From contig JABMCL010002055.1 in assembly GCA_018857735.1 (NCBI GenBank), positions 1,180,001 to 1,244,000 of the forward strand: 64,000 nt of DNA, written 5' to 3'. Under the pieces are notes generated by a model. That model saw nothing but the letters and a program-made list of their open reading frames with translations. It made no database searches and had not been told where the DNA came from. This document shows positions 34,441 to 47,422 of the stretch, piece after piece (the stretch's first letter is position 1; every line of letters begins with the position of its first letter). Origin of the DNA: Alviniconcha marisindica. Lineage: Eukaryota; Mollusca; Gastropoda; Provannidae. Position numbers and translations under genes: made by a program.

Positions 34441-36380
34441 CTTAGTCGGCGCGCATGCTTCGGGGCAGGAAATGATTCAGCTGATTACAGACCATACGTT
34501 CTTGGGGTAGAGCAGGGAGGACACGTATAAATTTATATAGGTGTTTGTGCGTGCATGTGCTGGGTTTTTGTTTCCGCCCATTTAACTCCTGTGTGACTTG
34601 GTTCGTTCACTTGAAAAGCTCGTGCGTCTTCTCACCTAGTCAAAACTAACACAAGTTAGCTGTTGTCTCTTTAGCTGTTGTCTCTTTTCTTTCACTCTGC
34701 TGGGATGAATAAAGTATATTGTTAGTGCTTCATTCTGGGATTCTTACGCGCATAGTTGGGTGGTGGGGCTTTTTGAATGCGTTCGCTCCTTTTCGTACGC
34801 CGTTGCCCGAGGTGCTTGTGGTTCAGCATGTTGTTTTTGCTTTGCTCTCTTGGCCTCATTTTCTTCCCCAGACCTTACCTCGGGCTAGACCCACCCACGT
34901 TTTCTTTCCAAGCTAGAACTTCAGTTGGCATCTTCATTTTTGTCGTGGTGTGCTGAGAGAATTTTTCTGCTTCTTCTGGAGATTATTCGTTTTCATTGTT
35001 TGTTTTCATGGAAGAACTGAAAAATGTCTTCTTTTTGTTTTGTGTAACGCTTTATTCATTTTTGTGTGTTTGTTTTTGTTTTGTTATTGTTTGTTGGTTT
35101 GTTTCTAATATTTTTTATTTGTGGATTTATTTATTTTGTGACCCATAAAAGCATCATCAGTGACAGACAACAAAAACAACCCATGTTGCACTTGTGGTTT
35201 ATTTTGGCTGTGATACCTCTGCCTTGAAGCTGAAAGCCGACATTCATTTCATTTCCATATTTCCATTCTAATACTTCCCTCACAATCTTCACTACCTTCT
35301 GTGCCAGGCAGACCCTGTAAACGAAAAGGCCGTCGGATAATAATATTAACGAAACATCTTTACACACCTCATGACTCACAGATCTGTGCTTTGCATACAT
35401 CTCTTCTGTTTTTTGTTGAGTTTTTTTCCCCCTTCTAAGATATACATAGTTCATTTTCTCGTTTAATTATTTGATACGGTGTCATATTTTTTCGCTGGCA
35501 AATTTTCTTGATGTAATGTTTGCATGTTTCTGTTTGTGAGTGTGGTATTCGGTTACTTTGTAAACTGGTTTTGGAGCTTTGGTAAACCATTTTGGATTTT
35601 ATGGGAATGCAATTAAATCAAAATCAGTTTGGTAATTCCCCAGTTGTTTTTGTGTTCTTTGTCTAGTTTAGATGTTGTTTCACTGCCGTTTAAACGTAAA
35701 CCTGAAATAATCACCCACAGACACACACGCACAGAACGCAATGTGTTTCATTGATTGTGGACATGTGTATGTATGCACGTTGGATGTTGTTTCGTTCATC
35801 ATCTTGTTAGAAAGGAGCGGGAGAGAGGAGCAATGTGCTCAGTAGAAATGTGTAGTCGTCTCATGAAGTCTAACGGCAAGCCCAATTTGCACACACGCAG
35901 TCGCAGATTATATATGGCACCACACAGGAAAAAATTAATGGTTGTAAGACCCGTATCGAACACCCGTTTTGCTGGGAGGTAAAACCGAGAAGTAAGGGTA
36001 AGGTGGCGGATTGTGGTCTATCCCTGTAAAGGCAAAGTCAATAACAAAACACGGGGCAGGTCCGACAAGCTGATTGCAAACATCAACACATCACATCAAT
36101 ACATCGTCACCCAGCCATGACGGATCTCCTTATGACAGCCTGCATGCATGCCAGACCACGGCACCACAGGGTAGGTCATTGTGCAGGAGCTTGACAAAAT
36201 CACATTTTCGATACTTATTGTTTATGGTTTCTTACTGAAGACATCGGAGCAAAAAAACAAAGAAAGGATCAAATAGTATTTTGTCAAGCACCTGTGTGTG
36301 TCACGGCTGTTGCGCTTTTTACCTATGCCAGTACTATACCGGTCTAAACAGGATTTGTTATGTTCCTTCCAAGTGGCGCA
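34441..36380. other. Unique sequence without a supportable gene
   Basis: T-rich segment around 34900-35130, then mixed unique sequence. An AATAAA motif at 34708-34713 after a pyrimidine-rich stretch could end a transcript, but no exon leads to it. A minus-strand frame of 107 codons at 35131-35454 has no recognisable features. Confidence 0.5.
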
Positions 36381-36910
36381 CAGCCTACGGTTCAAACAGC
36401 GTCGCGCTGCCCATACCGTAAACAATTGAAAAGTGCCTGGTCATAGTTGACCGCTCCGCCCGTACCGTAAACATTCTAAAAGTCCACCCGTTGAAATCAC
36501 TCCATTTCTGACTTCCAACACTATAAACTTTCGTCCAAGGAGCTTCTCACGACCATGCACTGGATGTTTGGGACGATTCGGGGATGGCGGCTTTCGGGGG
36601 GGGGGGGGGGGGGGGGGGGGGACAGCTACATGTGCATTAGGTTGCAGTAGCAGTCTTTGAGCCATTTTTAACTTCATGTGTACCGTAAACATTCTTGAAG
36701 TTCACCTTCATTCAAGCTAAGATCTCTCGCACACAGTTTATCGTAAACACCCTTCATGTTCACGACACCCCATTTTTCAAGCTAAGATCTCTGCACAGTT
36801 ATTTAGTCAATAATCATATTTTTCATGTCCTACCCCTTTCTTCAGGCTGAGACCTTGTAGCTGACTACAGTTCCATAACTACCGTAAACATTTTTTATTT
36901 TATTTTTATT
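36380..36910. repeat. Recurrent TACCGTAAACATT motif region with poly-G
   Basis: The word (T)ACCGTAAACA(T)T appears about six times (near 36413, 36464, 36680, 36738 as a variant, and 36880). It is accompanied by TTCAAGCTAAGATCTCT and GTTCAC words, indicating an old, decayed repeat. A G homopolymer of about 25 bases lies at 36596-36620. Confidence 0.7.
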
Positions 36911-37560
36911 TTATATATATATATATATATTAAAAAAGGTTACTCGTTTTATAAGTTAGGGTGGTGTGAAAAAGTGTGTGTTGCATGCATGCTTGTTGGC
37001 CGCTGTTTATCACTTCCACGTGCCTTTCAAACGTAGGGGCGGGAAAGAGAAGGTGGGGGGGGGGGGGGGGGGTGCAGTGGTCAAGACACTTAGCACGTGA
37101 TCGATCGGTGACTGAAACAGTCAAGCAATACTCTTCCGCGCGCTGCCTGTCGGCCTTGGTGTCACAGCGGCGAGCACATCAGTGGTTAGTTTCCCGCGAG
37201 GCAAACAGTCAGGTCCCTTGCCGGCGCACGTTAAAGACTCCCATCCCCTACCCCTCCCCTCCCTCACCTCACCCCCATCCCGCCACCCCATCCTCGCACG
37301 GCAGACGGGAGCGACGGTATCATGATAACATTTTGAATGTTTGAGTAACGTTAGTAATAAGATTATTGGTTCCTAGGCAGGGTAGCGCGACTCTTGTCCA
37401 CCCGAATTTCCCATTGAAAAGAAACATACAAGCGATTTGAAACACTGAAAGTATAGAGGTGATAGTGCAGAATACAAATCGACAAAAGCCGTTTTCCTGC
37501 CATTCGTATTGGGAAGCGCTTGTGCTGTGTTCTACTGCAAGGGCTGTCGCCGTCATCGTG

Positions 37561-38190
37561 TTGGAGACAGGGGCTTGCGTTGAACACGTAGTCCGTGCTT
37601 GGAGGTTTTACTGAGTGGAGACAGGGGCTTGCGTTGAACACGTAGCCGTGCTTGGAGCCGTAGGCCTGTTTTACTGAGTGGAGACAGGGGCTTGCGTTGA
37701 ACACGTAGTCCCTGCTTGGAGGTTTTACTGAGTGGAGACAGGGGCTTGCGTTGAACACGTAGTCCGTGCTTGGAGGTTTTACTGAGTGGAGACAGGGGCT
37801 TGCGTTGAACACGTCGCCCGTGCTTGGAGCCGTAGGCCTGTTTTACTGAGTGGAGACAGGGGCTTGCGTTGAACACGTCGTCCGTGCTTGGAGCCGTAGG
37901 CCTGTTTTACTGAGTGGAGACAGGGGCTTGCGCACACTCTGAACACTGCTTTCCGGCACCTGAAGGAAGGATGTCGTAAACCAGTGCTTGGAGTTTGGGG
38001 CTTGCGTTGAACACGCAGTCCGTGCTTGGAGCCGTAGGCCTGTTTTACTGAGTGGAGACAGGGGCTTGCGTTGAGCACGCAGTCCGTGCTTGGAGCCGTA
38101 GGCCTGTTTTACTGAGTGGAGACAGGGGCTTGCGTTGAACACGCAGTCCGTGCTTGGAGCCGAAAGCCTGTTTTACCGAGTGTTGTTTGG
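37561..38190. repeat. Minisatellite with alternating 54- and 64-bp units, about 10 copies
   Basis: Each unit carries CTGAGTGGAGACAGGGGCTT and GCGTTGAACACG. The longer version has an extra CCGTAGGCCTG. A unique 60-bp stretch near 37940-38000 interrupts the array. The open frames on the minus strand (FNASPCLHSVK repeats) are consequences of the periodicity. Confidence 0.92.
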
Positions 38191-38295
38191 CTACGCTAAT
38201 GGATGAACACGTTAAGGAACTGAGAGGTTTTTGTGTGTGTTGAATTTGCTTTTGTTCCGGAGTCTGTTGTAACGAAACAAGATTATTTATGTTTG

Positions 38296-39200
<905 letters not shown>

Positions 39201-39228
39201 CCCCCCTTTCCTCCCTGCCCCCCACGCA

Positions 39229-39295
<67 letters not shown>
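39229..39295. repeat. (CA)n microsatellite
   Basis: Pure CA run of about 65 bp preceded by a short C homopolymer at 39196-39207. Confidence 0.97.
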
Positions 39296-39296
<1 letters not shown>

Positions 39297-39400
39297 CCCG
39301 GTAGGATAGGCCTGTACTGGGACTGGAAGCTCCGAGCTAGTTCATTCATTTACGTTCTCCACGTTAGAGCTTTTTCTTCTTTCAAACCATTCCCTGTCTC

Positions 39401-39617
39401 TAGGACGTCATATGATGTTCCCTCTAGGACGTCATATGATGTTACCTCTAGGACGTCATATGATGTTCCCTCTAGGACGTCATAATATGATGTTCTCTCT
39501 CGGACGTCATATGACGTTTATTCTAGGACGTCATGATGTTCTCACTAGGACCTCATATAATGTTCTCTCAAGGACATCATATGACGTTCCCTCTAGGACG
39601 TCATATGATGTTCGTGG
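39401..39617. repeat. 24-bp minisatellite with palindromic core, about 9 copies
   Basis: Units start TAGGACGTCATATGATGTTC. The centre GACGTCATATGATGTT is close to palindromic; one copy near 39511 reads ACGTCATATGACGT, a perfect 14-base palindrome. Period is 24 bp with small indels. Confidence 0.92.
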
Positions 39618-40194
39618 CAAAGTGCTTCCCCCTTGTTTGCGGAACGACGTATGACCTCCTGTTAACTGGTGTGAGGACTCTCCATGCACTTTCCATGTGG
39701 AGCTGTGTTCTCAAAAGGGAGCATTTCTGGTTAGACCAACTTATCTTTCAGTTTCTGACGTCTTGGGTGGGAATTGCACCAGCAGTGCTGATTCTCTAGC
39801 AAGGAAGCGTAAGAGAGAGAAGCGAAAGACCTCGGCACAGTCAGTCTGTTTGTTTGGTGTTCTTCTCTAACACTCACTGTTTCATCACGTCAGTAGTGCC
39901 AGACAATTCCTCCAGAATACTGAGAATAAACTGTCGGTTCATACTCGGACTTTGTGGACAGCTTTGACGTCTGGTTTGTGCATACCCAGAACAACAACAC
40001 TCACTAGAATGCACAGCTGAGTACTTGAAACCGTCTACGGAAGGATGTTGAAAAGAAGGATTTTGGCGACAACCGAGTGGACTAACCTCAGACTTAGGCC
40101 AACGTCTCAGCTCCGAACAGCTGATGAGAAACTGAACACAGAGGAGAAGAATGTCAGCTCTAGCGTCTCTCCTGTCCTCCCCCCCTCCCCCCCT

Positions 40195-40405
<211 letters not shown>

Positions 40406-41024
40406 GCCTTCCCTCATCCCGCCAGACAACCCGTCGGTCGATGGACTGAGCGAAGGATCTTGATGAAAACTGGTCTGTGGTCACAGAGCCCGTACGTTCT
40501 GCACGCGCCACCGCTTGCTGTGTAGCTCTGCATGAAAACCGACTGCACGTTCAATGGATAGATGTACCAGAACAGTAACTGCGCCTCTGATGTTCTTAAC
40601 GATTATGTGGACGCGTGTGTTAGCATCTGTTTGAAAAAAAGTTGCATACGTTTTTGCGCTTGAGTTTGTCTGGTTTTCCGCCGCGGTGCGGTGGTTTCTG
40701 CAAACGCTTAGGGCTCGGTGTCGGGGATTTCCTCCTTGTAAGTATTTCCTCCTTGCATCGCTCTCTCTTCGGGGTTCTGCGTTAAGATTCTCTGCCCCCC
40801 CCCCCCCCACCCCCGCCCCCGCCAATCACGCCCTTTCCTGTTCAATTCATTACTTGAGAATGCTCACATAGATCTAACCCAAACAAGACCGAATCACATA
40901 ACAGCAATTGTCTTCAATCAACCGGTCTCATCTAGACGACCACCTGGGCACTTGGTGACCTGGAGAAGAAAAAGAAAAAAAAGAAGAAAGGCTGTATTGG
41001 ATGCCAGTCGAAATTTCACCCCCC

Positions 41025-41084
41025 CCCCCACCACCACCACCACACAACACACACACACACACCACACACACACCACACACACAC

Positions 41085-41150
<66 letters not shown>
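41025..41150. repeat. (CCA)/(CA)n(GA)n compound microsatellite
   Basis: C-run, CCA and CA repeats, then about 58 bp of pure GA. Confidence 0.95.
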
Positions 41151-41152
<2 letters not shown>

Positions 41153-41390
41153 TCATTCAGCTTTGCTAACTCGTCATTTTGTTGACGTTTTTCGAAGTAC
41201 ACTTATTACTTCGCCGATATATCGATAAGTTGATTACCTGAACAATGTCCTCACAGACTGTTGTGTCAGCGACTTTAATTGTGTCAGCAGGGTTTATGGG
41301 AACTAAGTGCGCATGCATGGCCAACACCTGCACACAGAATTGTCCCAGCTGCGCAGTTGTTTGTATGTGTTGAGATGCTGACGTGTGTGT

Positions 41391-41476
41391 GTGTGGTTTG
41401 TCGTTGTTGTTTTTGGTCCCTAATGGGAATGCTTCCCTTTGGTCCCTAATGGGTATGCTTCCCTGGGGTAAGCAGG
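41391..41476. repeat. Dispersed repeat copy A (paired with 42894-42971)
   Basis: About 80 bp shared with 42894-42971: GTGTGGTTTGTCGTTGTTG, then two tandem copies of GGTCCCTAATGGGAATGCTT. About 90 per cent identical by eye. Confidence 0.8.
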
Positions 41477-41967
41477 TAGTGTTGGTTTAATCAAGGTTTT
41501 ATTCAGGATACCAAATGACGATACATTACGAAGTTTACGGCCACGTCAACAAGCCTGTGCGGCATACACACACACAGGAAGATTCCAGGAAGATTGAACA
41601 TCAACAGCGGACGCTTTAAATGTTGTCCGTGCGATCAGAACGAATTCTACATAAAAACAAAAGCAAAAACAAACAAAAACAACATTTTTGTTTGTTTGTA
41701 AAGACATGAGCAAAACCAACAACAAAACCAATGTCATGTAGGCTACAAAAAAGAGAGAAGGAGGCCTCCCTGTATTCACGGTCTAGGGAGAGATGAAGGG
41801 GGGGGGGGGGGGGGGGGGGGGTTCAAGTGGTCATTGCTGTGTCATTTTGTCAAAACGAAGTGTGAAAAAGAAATCCACACACTCTGAACACGCGCGAGCA
41901 CACGACTGACTGTGAACACACGCACACTCTGAGCACCCACAGCCACGCACGCACACACACTCACTCA

Positions 41968-42000
<33 letters not shown>

Positions 42001-42559
42001 TCACACACACACCACACACACACACGCACATGCACCGGCTTCACTGAGTAGGCAGGATGCAGCCACTCGAGAGCTGTGAGAGTTTTATCAAGTCACAACA
42101 GTAAGACCCAGTTACGGGCTTTCCAAACTTAGGTCACCAGTTCCTCAGAACCTTTAGGATTCAAGGTCGTCTTCATAGTCAGTGAGTGACCACTGGTGAC
42201 CACCCCACGGACACGCAGTAAGCCTGGTCAATCATTGCCACTTTGTAGACGGCCCCCATTCCCTAAGAAAAACGGGACCTGTCGGTGTAAAGGGAGACGC
42301 GATACGATCAATGCAAACAGGTAGTGCCGCGGCGGCCAGCGCGCTCTTTCATGTCGAAGGTAGTTTTGTGTCAGTCGCTGCGCGTTTCAACTCCCAGTCT
42401 ACACAACTGTTCACGACTGTCAACAGCCAGGCTGCATGCAGACGCCGCAAGACACGCCACTCACACATCCTGCGAAACGCGCAGCACTTCTTCTACACAC
42501 CACGGTCAAGGTCTGGGCGGGCAGGAGGATATTTTGTGTAGATTTCTGACGCGTGGGCC

Positions 42560-42672
42560 GTGGAGAGGCGTCTGTTGAGTGTGTCAGTGGTGAATTTGCT
42601 GGTGTTTTCGGGAAACGGAGCTGAAACGGGGCCGCGGCGGATGTGATCAGGCGAAGCGAAACACCATGGCAG
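42560..42672 (+). other. Candidate first exon: ATG GCA G followed by a splice donor
   Basis: CpG-rich sequence ends in AAACACCATGGCAG followed by GTAGGC. The ATG at 42666 is in a near-ideal start context (ACC before, G after) and only seven coding bases precede the donor at 42673, a layout common for first exons. No downstream exon could be linked to it, so this may be chance. Confidence 0.22.
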
Positions 42673-42804
42673 GTAGGCTATTGCGTGATTTCTGTACACT
42701 GCTTTAGACGACGCGCGACACACGAACTCTTCCGCCGTCGCCATGGAATCCCTTACGCGCTGGTCTCGAGTTGTTTTGATGTCAGTGTGATTGGGATCAT
42801 ACAA

Positions 42805-42890
42805 CCACTCTCTCTGTCTCAGTCTGTCTGTCTGTCTGTCTGTCTCTCTGTCTATCTGACTCTGTCTCTCCTTTTCTCTCTCTCTGCCAG
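42805..42890. repeat. (CTGT)n/(CT)n tract
   Basis: CTGT tetranucleotides and CT dinucleotides, low complexity, directly before dispersed repeat copy B. Confidence 0.9.
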
Positions 42891-42893
42891 TGC

Positions 42894-42971
42894 ATGTGTG
42901 GTTTGTCGTTGTTGTTTTTGGTCCCTCATGGGAATGCTTCCCTTTGGTCGCAAATGGGTATGCTTCCCCGG
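42894..42971. repeat. Dispersed repeat copy B (paired with 41391-41476)
   Basis: Same order of words as copy A, with a few substitutions (CCTCATGGG for CCTAATGGG and GGTCGCAAATGGG in the second half). Confidence 0.8.
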
Positions 42972-43005
42972 CGTATATATATTTGTGTGTTGTGTGTGTC
43001 ACACT

Positions 43006-43081
43006 TCGGTGTGTGTGTGTGTGTGTGTGCGTGCGTGTGGGCGCGCGCGTGCTGAGCGCTTTGTGTGTGTGTGTGTGTGTA
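43006..43081. repeat. GT/GC-rich microsatellite
   Basis: GT dinucleotides with GCGCGCG interruptions. Confidence 0.9.
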
Positions 43082-43474
43082 GTGGGAGGGGCAAATGATT
43101 GAGGCTTGACTGCAGCGCATACGCAAGGCGATGTATCCTTCCAATATCAGTGATCGTCGGCACGGGAACCATTTACCTGCAACTGAAGGATTTTGATGAG
43201 GGGGCCGGTGGAGGAGGGGGGGGGGGGGGGGGGAACCACCGTCAGTCGGTGGCGGTGCTGACGATGCGTGATCGATTTTTCCATGACCCATGACTGTTTC
43301 TCATTCATCAGCTGCCGTGCACTTGCTGTGCACAACGTGTTCGATCGTGTCTTGTGTTCGCCTAAAGCTATAATAATTGTCTCCCACCGTCGGCAGCTTG
43401 TGTCATGGCTCAAGCAATTCAAAGCATTGCTAAATTATGGCTTGATTTAAAGTGTTTGTTCCCCCCCACCCTCC

Positions 43475-43495
43475 TACACACACACACACTCACAC

Positions 43496-43553
<58 letters not shown>
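43475..43553. repeat. (CA)n microsatellite
   Basis: CA dinucleotides with one AA step; a similar GT run follows on the other strand sense at about 43771-43811. Confidence 0.95.
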
Positions 43554-43554
<1 letters not shown>

Positions 43555-43769
43555 ACATGCAACCACTTGCACGGGTGTTGTATTAATGCTCGATACAGTT
43601 AGAAATTCAGTCGCGTTTAAAACTGCGGTGTCCTGAACTCCTGAAAGCTTTCAGTGGGGCTAAGCTTGTCATCAGTGTCCGCTGGCAAGGCGCTTGATTG
43701 TTGATTTTGGTTGCAGACGACTGACTGATAAATAGAGCAACGTTAAATGAAACAAGCCCGTAGAAAGAC

Positions 43770-43815
<46 letters not shown>

Positions 43816-44579
43816 AGAGAGAGAGGGAGGCGGGAGGGGGAGAGACAGAGGTCACTTTCCGTAAAGTTTGTCTCAGAACTTGAAGATACACAGCAGTGAA
43901 GCTTTGTCGAGTCCTCGTCTTCTGTCTTCTGTTATTTTGGAAGGCTTCCACCTTCGTTTGCAAGTCAGGGTTGGAGCCCCCTCCCCCCCGCCCCCAACAT
44001 ACCCCTCCCCCCCCCCCCCCCCCCCCCCCAGCTTTGTTTGACATTCTCAGCGTGTCGCGTGCGGGCCTCTAACACTGTAACAGCTAGCTCGGTCACTTCA
44101 TTCATTTCCAGCAGGCCACAGTCGTATGACACAGTGTGTGCGTTACCCCGACACACACTGAAGTGGAAGCCTTATCGTTTGGCGATGTGTGGCACTGGCA
44201 TGTAGCCCTATTATTGTACGTAGGCCTACTGGTGACTCGGTGGGCCTTCGTGTAGCGAGACGGAAACTTTCAAATCACGTGCTCTCCTTCTGACACGTGC
44301 CCGCACGCGCTTCCCTTTGGCGCCACATTTTGTTTCGGTGACGGCATGGCTGTGTTCTGCGATGCACAGGAGTGGTTTAGTTCAAGCTCGGTTCCACAGG
44401 CCGGTCACGTTCAGTGGTGGGTGCCAGTACTTAGTATAGCCGGGGTGCGTGCGGTGTAATAGTGAAAGTTGTGGACTTGACGCCACTGGACTAAGTGCGG
44501 TCAAAGTTTGTACGGGTCTCTGGTGTGTGGTGATCTTTTCACAAGTTCCTGGCATTTCACCGACACTTCTCAGACCGCG

Positions 44580-44663
44580 AGACTTTATATACGGTCCGCC
44601 GCCGCTGCCGCGGCGCTTGCAGTCTTGGAGCTCTGTGACTGACAGACCGTGGCATCAGCAAAG
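44580..44663 (+). promoter_or_regulatory. Candidate TATA promoter and non-coding first exon
   Basis: TTTATATA at about 44583-44591 is followed by a GCCGCCGCTGCCGCGGCG stretch and, 70 bases on, by a GTAATG donor after CAAAG. The spacing would suit a short first exon of about 50 bases. Nothing downstream can be joined to it with confidence. Confidence 0.22.
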
Positions 44664-44870
44664 GTAATGTCTAGCGCCAGATAGGCTAAAAGGGATCGGA
44701 GACCAGTCGCTCTGTCCGTTATCAGAAGGGATAGGCTTAGTTGTTTGTGTGTGTGTGTGTGTGTGTGTGTGCGCGTCAGTGTGGTTCAGTTCTGCCAGTT
44801 CCTCAAATCAAGCGATAGAGATAAAATTTGTTTTTCTGGGTACTCGGGAATTCGCAGTGATTAGCTGCAG

Positions 44871-44898
44871 CCATGGACCTGTAGATACAGGTCCATGG
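44871..44898. repeat. Perfect 13-bp hairpin
   Basis: CCATGGACCTGTA (44871-44883), two bases, then TACAGGTCCATGG (44886-44898). Nearby GTCCGTGGTAAA words recur several times to 45075. Confidence 0.85.
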
Positions 44899-45283
44899 CA
44901 AACTCCAAGCCGCATTGGTTTACATCCTTCTTTTGGAGGAAGGTGCCGGAAAGCGATACTCGGAGTGTGGGTCCGTGGCTGCAGCCGAGTACTGTGTCGG
45001 GAAGGGGCGCGTACGGTGAATCGCATGGGTGGAAGGTCCGTAGTAAACTCCATCATATAGCCTAGGTCCGTGGTAAAATCGTGTGCTGGTGTTATCAGTG
45101 TGCGGGCCTTCCGCCCTCCCTGGGTTGACTGGAGCAAAGACTCACTTTTGGGGGGGGGGGGGGGGGGGGGGGGATCTTTGATAGGAGCGTGCAGGCCGCC
45201 AGGGACGCCGCTCTGTCGAGCGCATCACGGATCAACGCGTGGACTACGTGGTGAGAGATTTATGTACCGTGCATTTATTTCAG

Positions 45284-45369
45284 TCCGTCCGCGTAAGTAA
45301 GTAAATTGGTGTTTTACGCCCAGTCAACCAGTGTGGTTATTTTATATCAGGGCGATTCGTCTGCGTAAG
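45284..45369 (-). mobile_element. Short SINE-like element, antisense copy with target duplication
   Basis: Flanked by TCCGTCCGCGTAAG (45284-45297) and TTCGTCTGCGTAAG (45356-45369), 12 of 14 bases identical. Read on the minus strand the insert starts near CGCCCTGATATAA, contains GGTTGACTGGGCGTAAAAC and ends with TTAC repeats. Confidence 0.8.
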
Positions 45370-45464
45370 ACCTGTAATTATAAGGGGCGTTATAACTGCT
45401 CACAGTGCCAGCACTGATGATAAAAAGGGAGGGGACTGAACGGAAGGGGAGGAGGCATGAGAGC

Positions 45465-45466
<2 letters not shown>

Positions 45467-45530
<64 letters not shown>
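45467..45530. repeat. (GA)n microsatellite
   Basis: About 60 bp of pure GA. Confidence 0.97.
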
Positions 45531-45669
45531 TGGAAGTTAGAAACTACAAGAGAGAGGGGGAGGGAGAGGCGAACAGTGAGAAAATATTCTCTCAGAATCT
45601 GAAACTGGCGTACGCTGGATGCTCGGGGCGATTGGCTAGAGACGGAGAGATAGAGATGGGGTGGGTGGG

Positions 45670-45812
45670 GGCAGGGGGCTAAAGACGGAGAGATGGGGGG
45701 GGGGGGGGGGGGGGGGGGTATCCGACAGAGCGCAAATGACACGGGGAAGGGCCAAAGCCAGAAAATGCTCCCAGACAGGGAAAGTGACGCAGGGGGGGGG
45801 GGGGGGGGGGAT
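45670..45812. repeat. Poly-G tracts
   Basis: G homopolymers of about 23 bases (45696-45718) and about 18 bases (45793-45810), with another of about 24 bases at 45149-45172. Candidates for quadruplex formation and for assembly length errors. Confidence 0.9.
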
Positions 45813-46029
45813 GTTGACTGTCGCGGAGACGAGAGCGTGTGAAGAAGCCCCCAGGTTAATGCCGGGACTGGGTAATCCCCGTTTTGCCCCCGGCCCCCCC
45901 TACACCCTCAGGGCCTTGAGGCCTTGGCGCTAGCGCGTCATCTCCATGTGTCGATGAAATGCCCGCCATGCCCCTCATATCTCCCGGTCCGCGGTCTCAT
46001 GTGCCCATCACTGGACTAGCTCATGCCGC

Positions 46030-46132
46030 AACAGTCACACATGCACGCACGCACACACAAACATGTGCGCACGTGCACACACACGCACACACACACACGC
46101 ACACACACAAACACGTGCGCACGTGCGCACGT

Positions 46133-46177
<45 letters not shown>

Positions 46178-46315
46178 CACACACACGGTTAAACACACAC
46201 GCGCACGCACACATGGTTAAACACACACACACACTCTCTCTCTCTCTCTCTCTCTCTCTGTATATATATGGTTAAACACGCACACATGGTTAAACACACA
46301 CACGCGCGCACGCGA
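46030..46315. repeat. CA-rich array with GGTTAAACACAC modules and (CT)n
   Basis: CA dinucleotides with GTGCGCACGTGC interruptions, then four copies of ATGGTTAAACACAC-like modules, one separated by a CT run. Confidence 0.88.
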
Positions 46316-46520
46316 AGGGTACGCCACCTTTCACAGAACTGACTCGGTGTCGAACGCCTAACCCTAAACAGTGCGTCAAGCACACAGATTTATCAAACTT
46401 GCTTAGCTTTATATGCTGGTTTGCCCTTGAGCACTGAACCAAGTTTTGTTTCATCCGGCAAATCCGATTTAACTCCGGGCCACCCCTCCGCCCACCGCCG
46501 CCCGCCCCCTCCCATCCCTC

Positions 46521-47422
46521 TAGGCTGATAGACTCGTGTGTTAGATTACTGTCGATCATAAAGGCTGATAGACTCGTGTGTTAGATCACTGTCGATCATA
46601 AAGGCTGATAGACTCGTGTGTTAGATCACTGTCGATCATAAAGGCTGATAGACTCGTGTGTTAGATCACTGTCGATCATGAACGCTGACAGACTGGTGTG
46701 TTAAATCACTGTCAATCATAAAGGCTGGTACCTATCAGCCAGCCAGCCTATCAGCAATTGTGTGTTAAATCGCTGTCAGTCATAAAGGCTGATAGACGCG
46801 CGTGTTAAATCACTGTCAGTCATAAAGGCTGATTGACTCATGTGTTCAATCACTGTCAATCATAAACGCTGATAGACTCGTGTTTTAAATCGTTGTCAGC
46901 CATAAAGGCTGACAGACACGTGTGTTAAATCACTGTCGATCATAAACGCTGATAGACTCGTGTGCTAAATCACTGTCGATCATAAAGGCTGGTGCCTATT
47001 AGTTATTGTGTGTTAAATCACTGTCAGTCATAAAGGCTGATAGACTTGTGTGCTAAATCACTGTCGATCATAAAGGCTGGTGCCTATTAGTTATTGTGTG
47101 TTAAATCGCAGTCAGTCATAAAGGCTGATACACTCGTGTGCTAAATCACTGTCGATCATAAAGGCTGGTGCCTATTAGTTATTGTGTGTTAAATCGCTGT
47201 CAGTCATAAAGGCTGATAGACTCGTGTGTTCCATCACTGTCAATCATAAAGGCTGATAGACTCCTGTGTTGAATCACTGTCAGTCACAGTATCAGCTATT
47301 GTGTATTAAATCGCTGTCAATCATAAAGGCTGATAGACTCGTGTGTTCAATCACTGTCAGTCATAAAGGCTGATAGACTCCTGTGTTAAATCGCTGTCGA
47401 TCATGAAGGCAGCATGATAGAC

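Noticed and set aside
33578..34530. Long frames of 281, 233 and 216 codons with 15-residue repeats
   Set aside because: They exist because the 45-bp unit is a multiple of three and stop-free in several frames on both strands. No unique coding flank, splice sites or family similarity.
35131..35454. 107-codon minus-strand frame with mixed composition
   Set aside because: More protein-like than most, but with no family resemblance, no start context and no linked exon.
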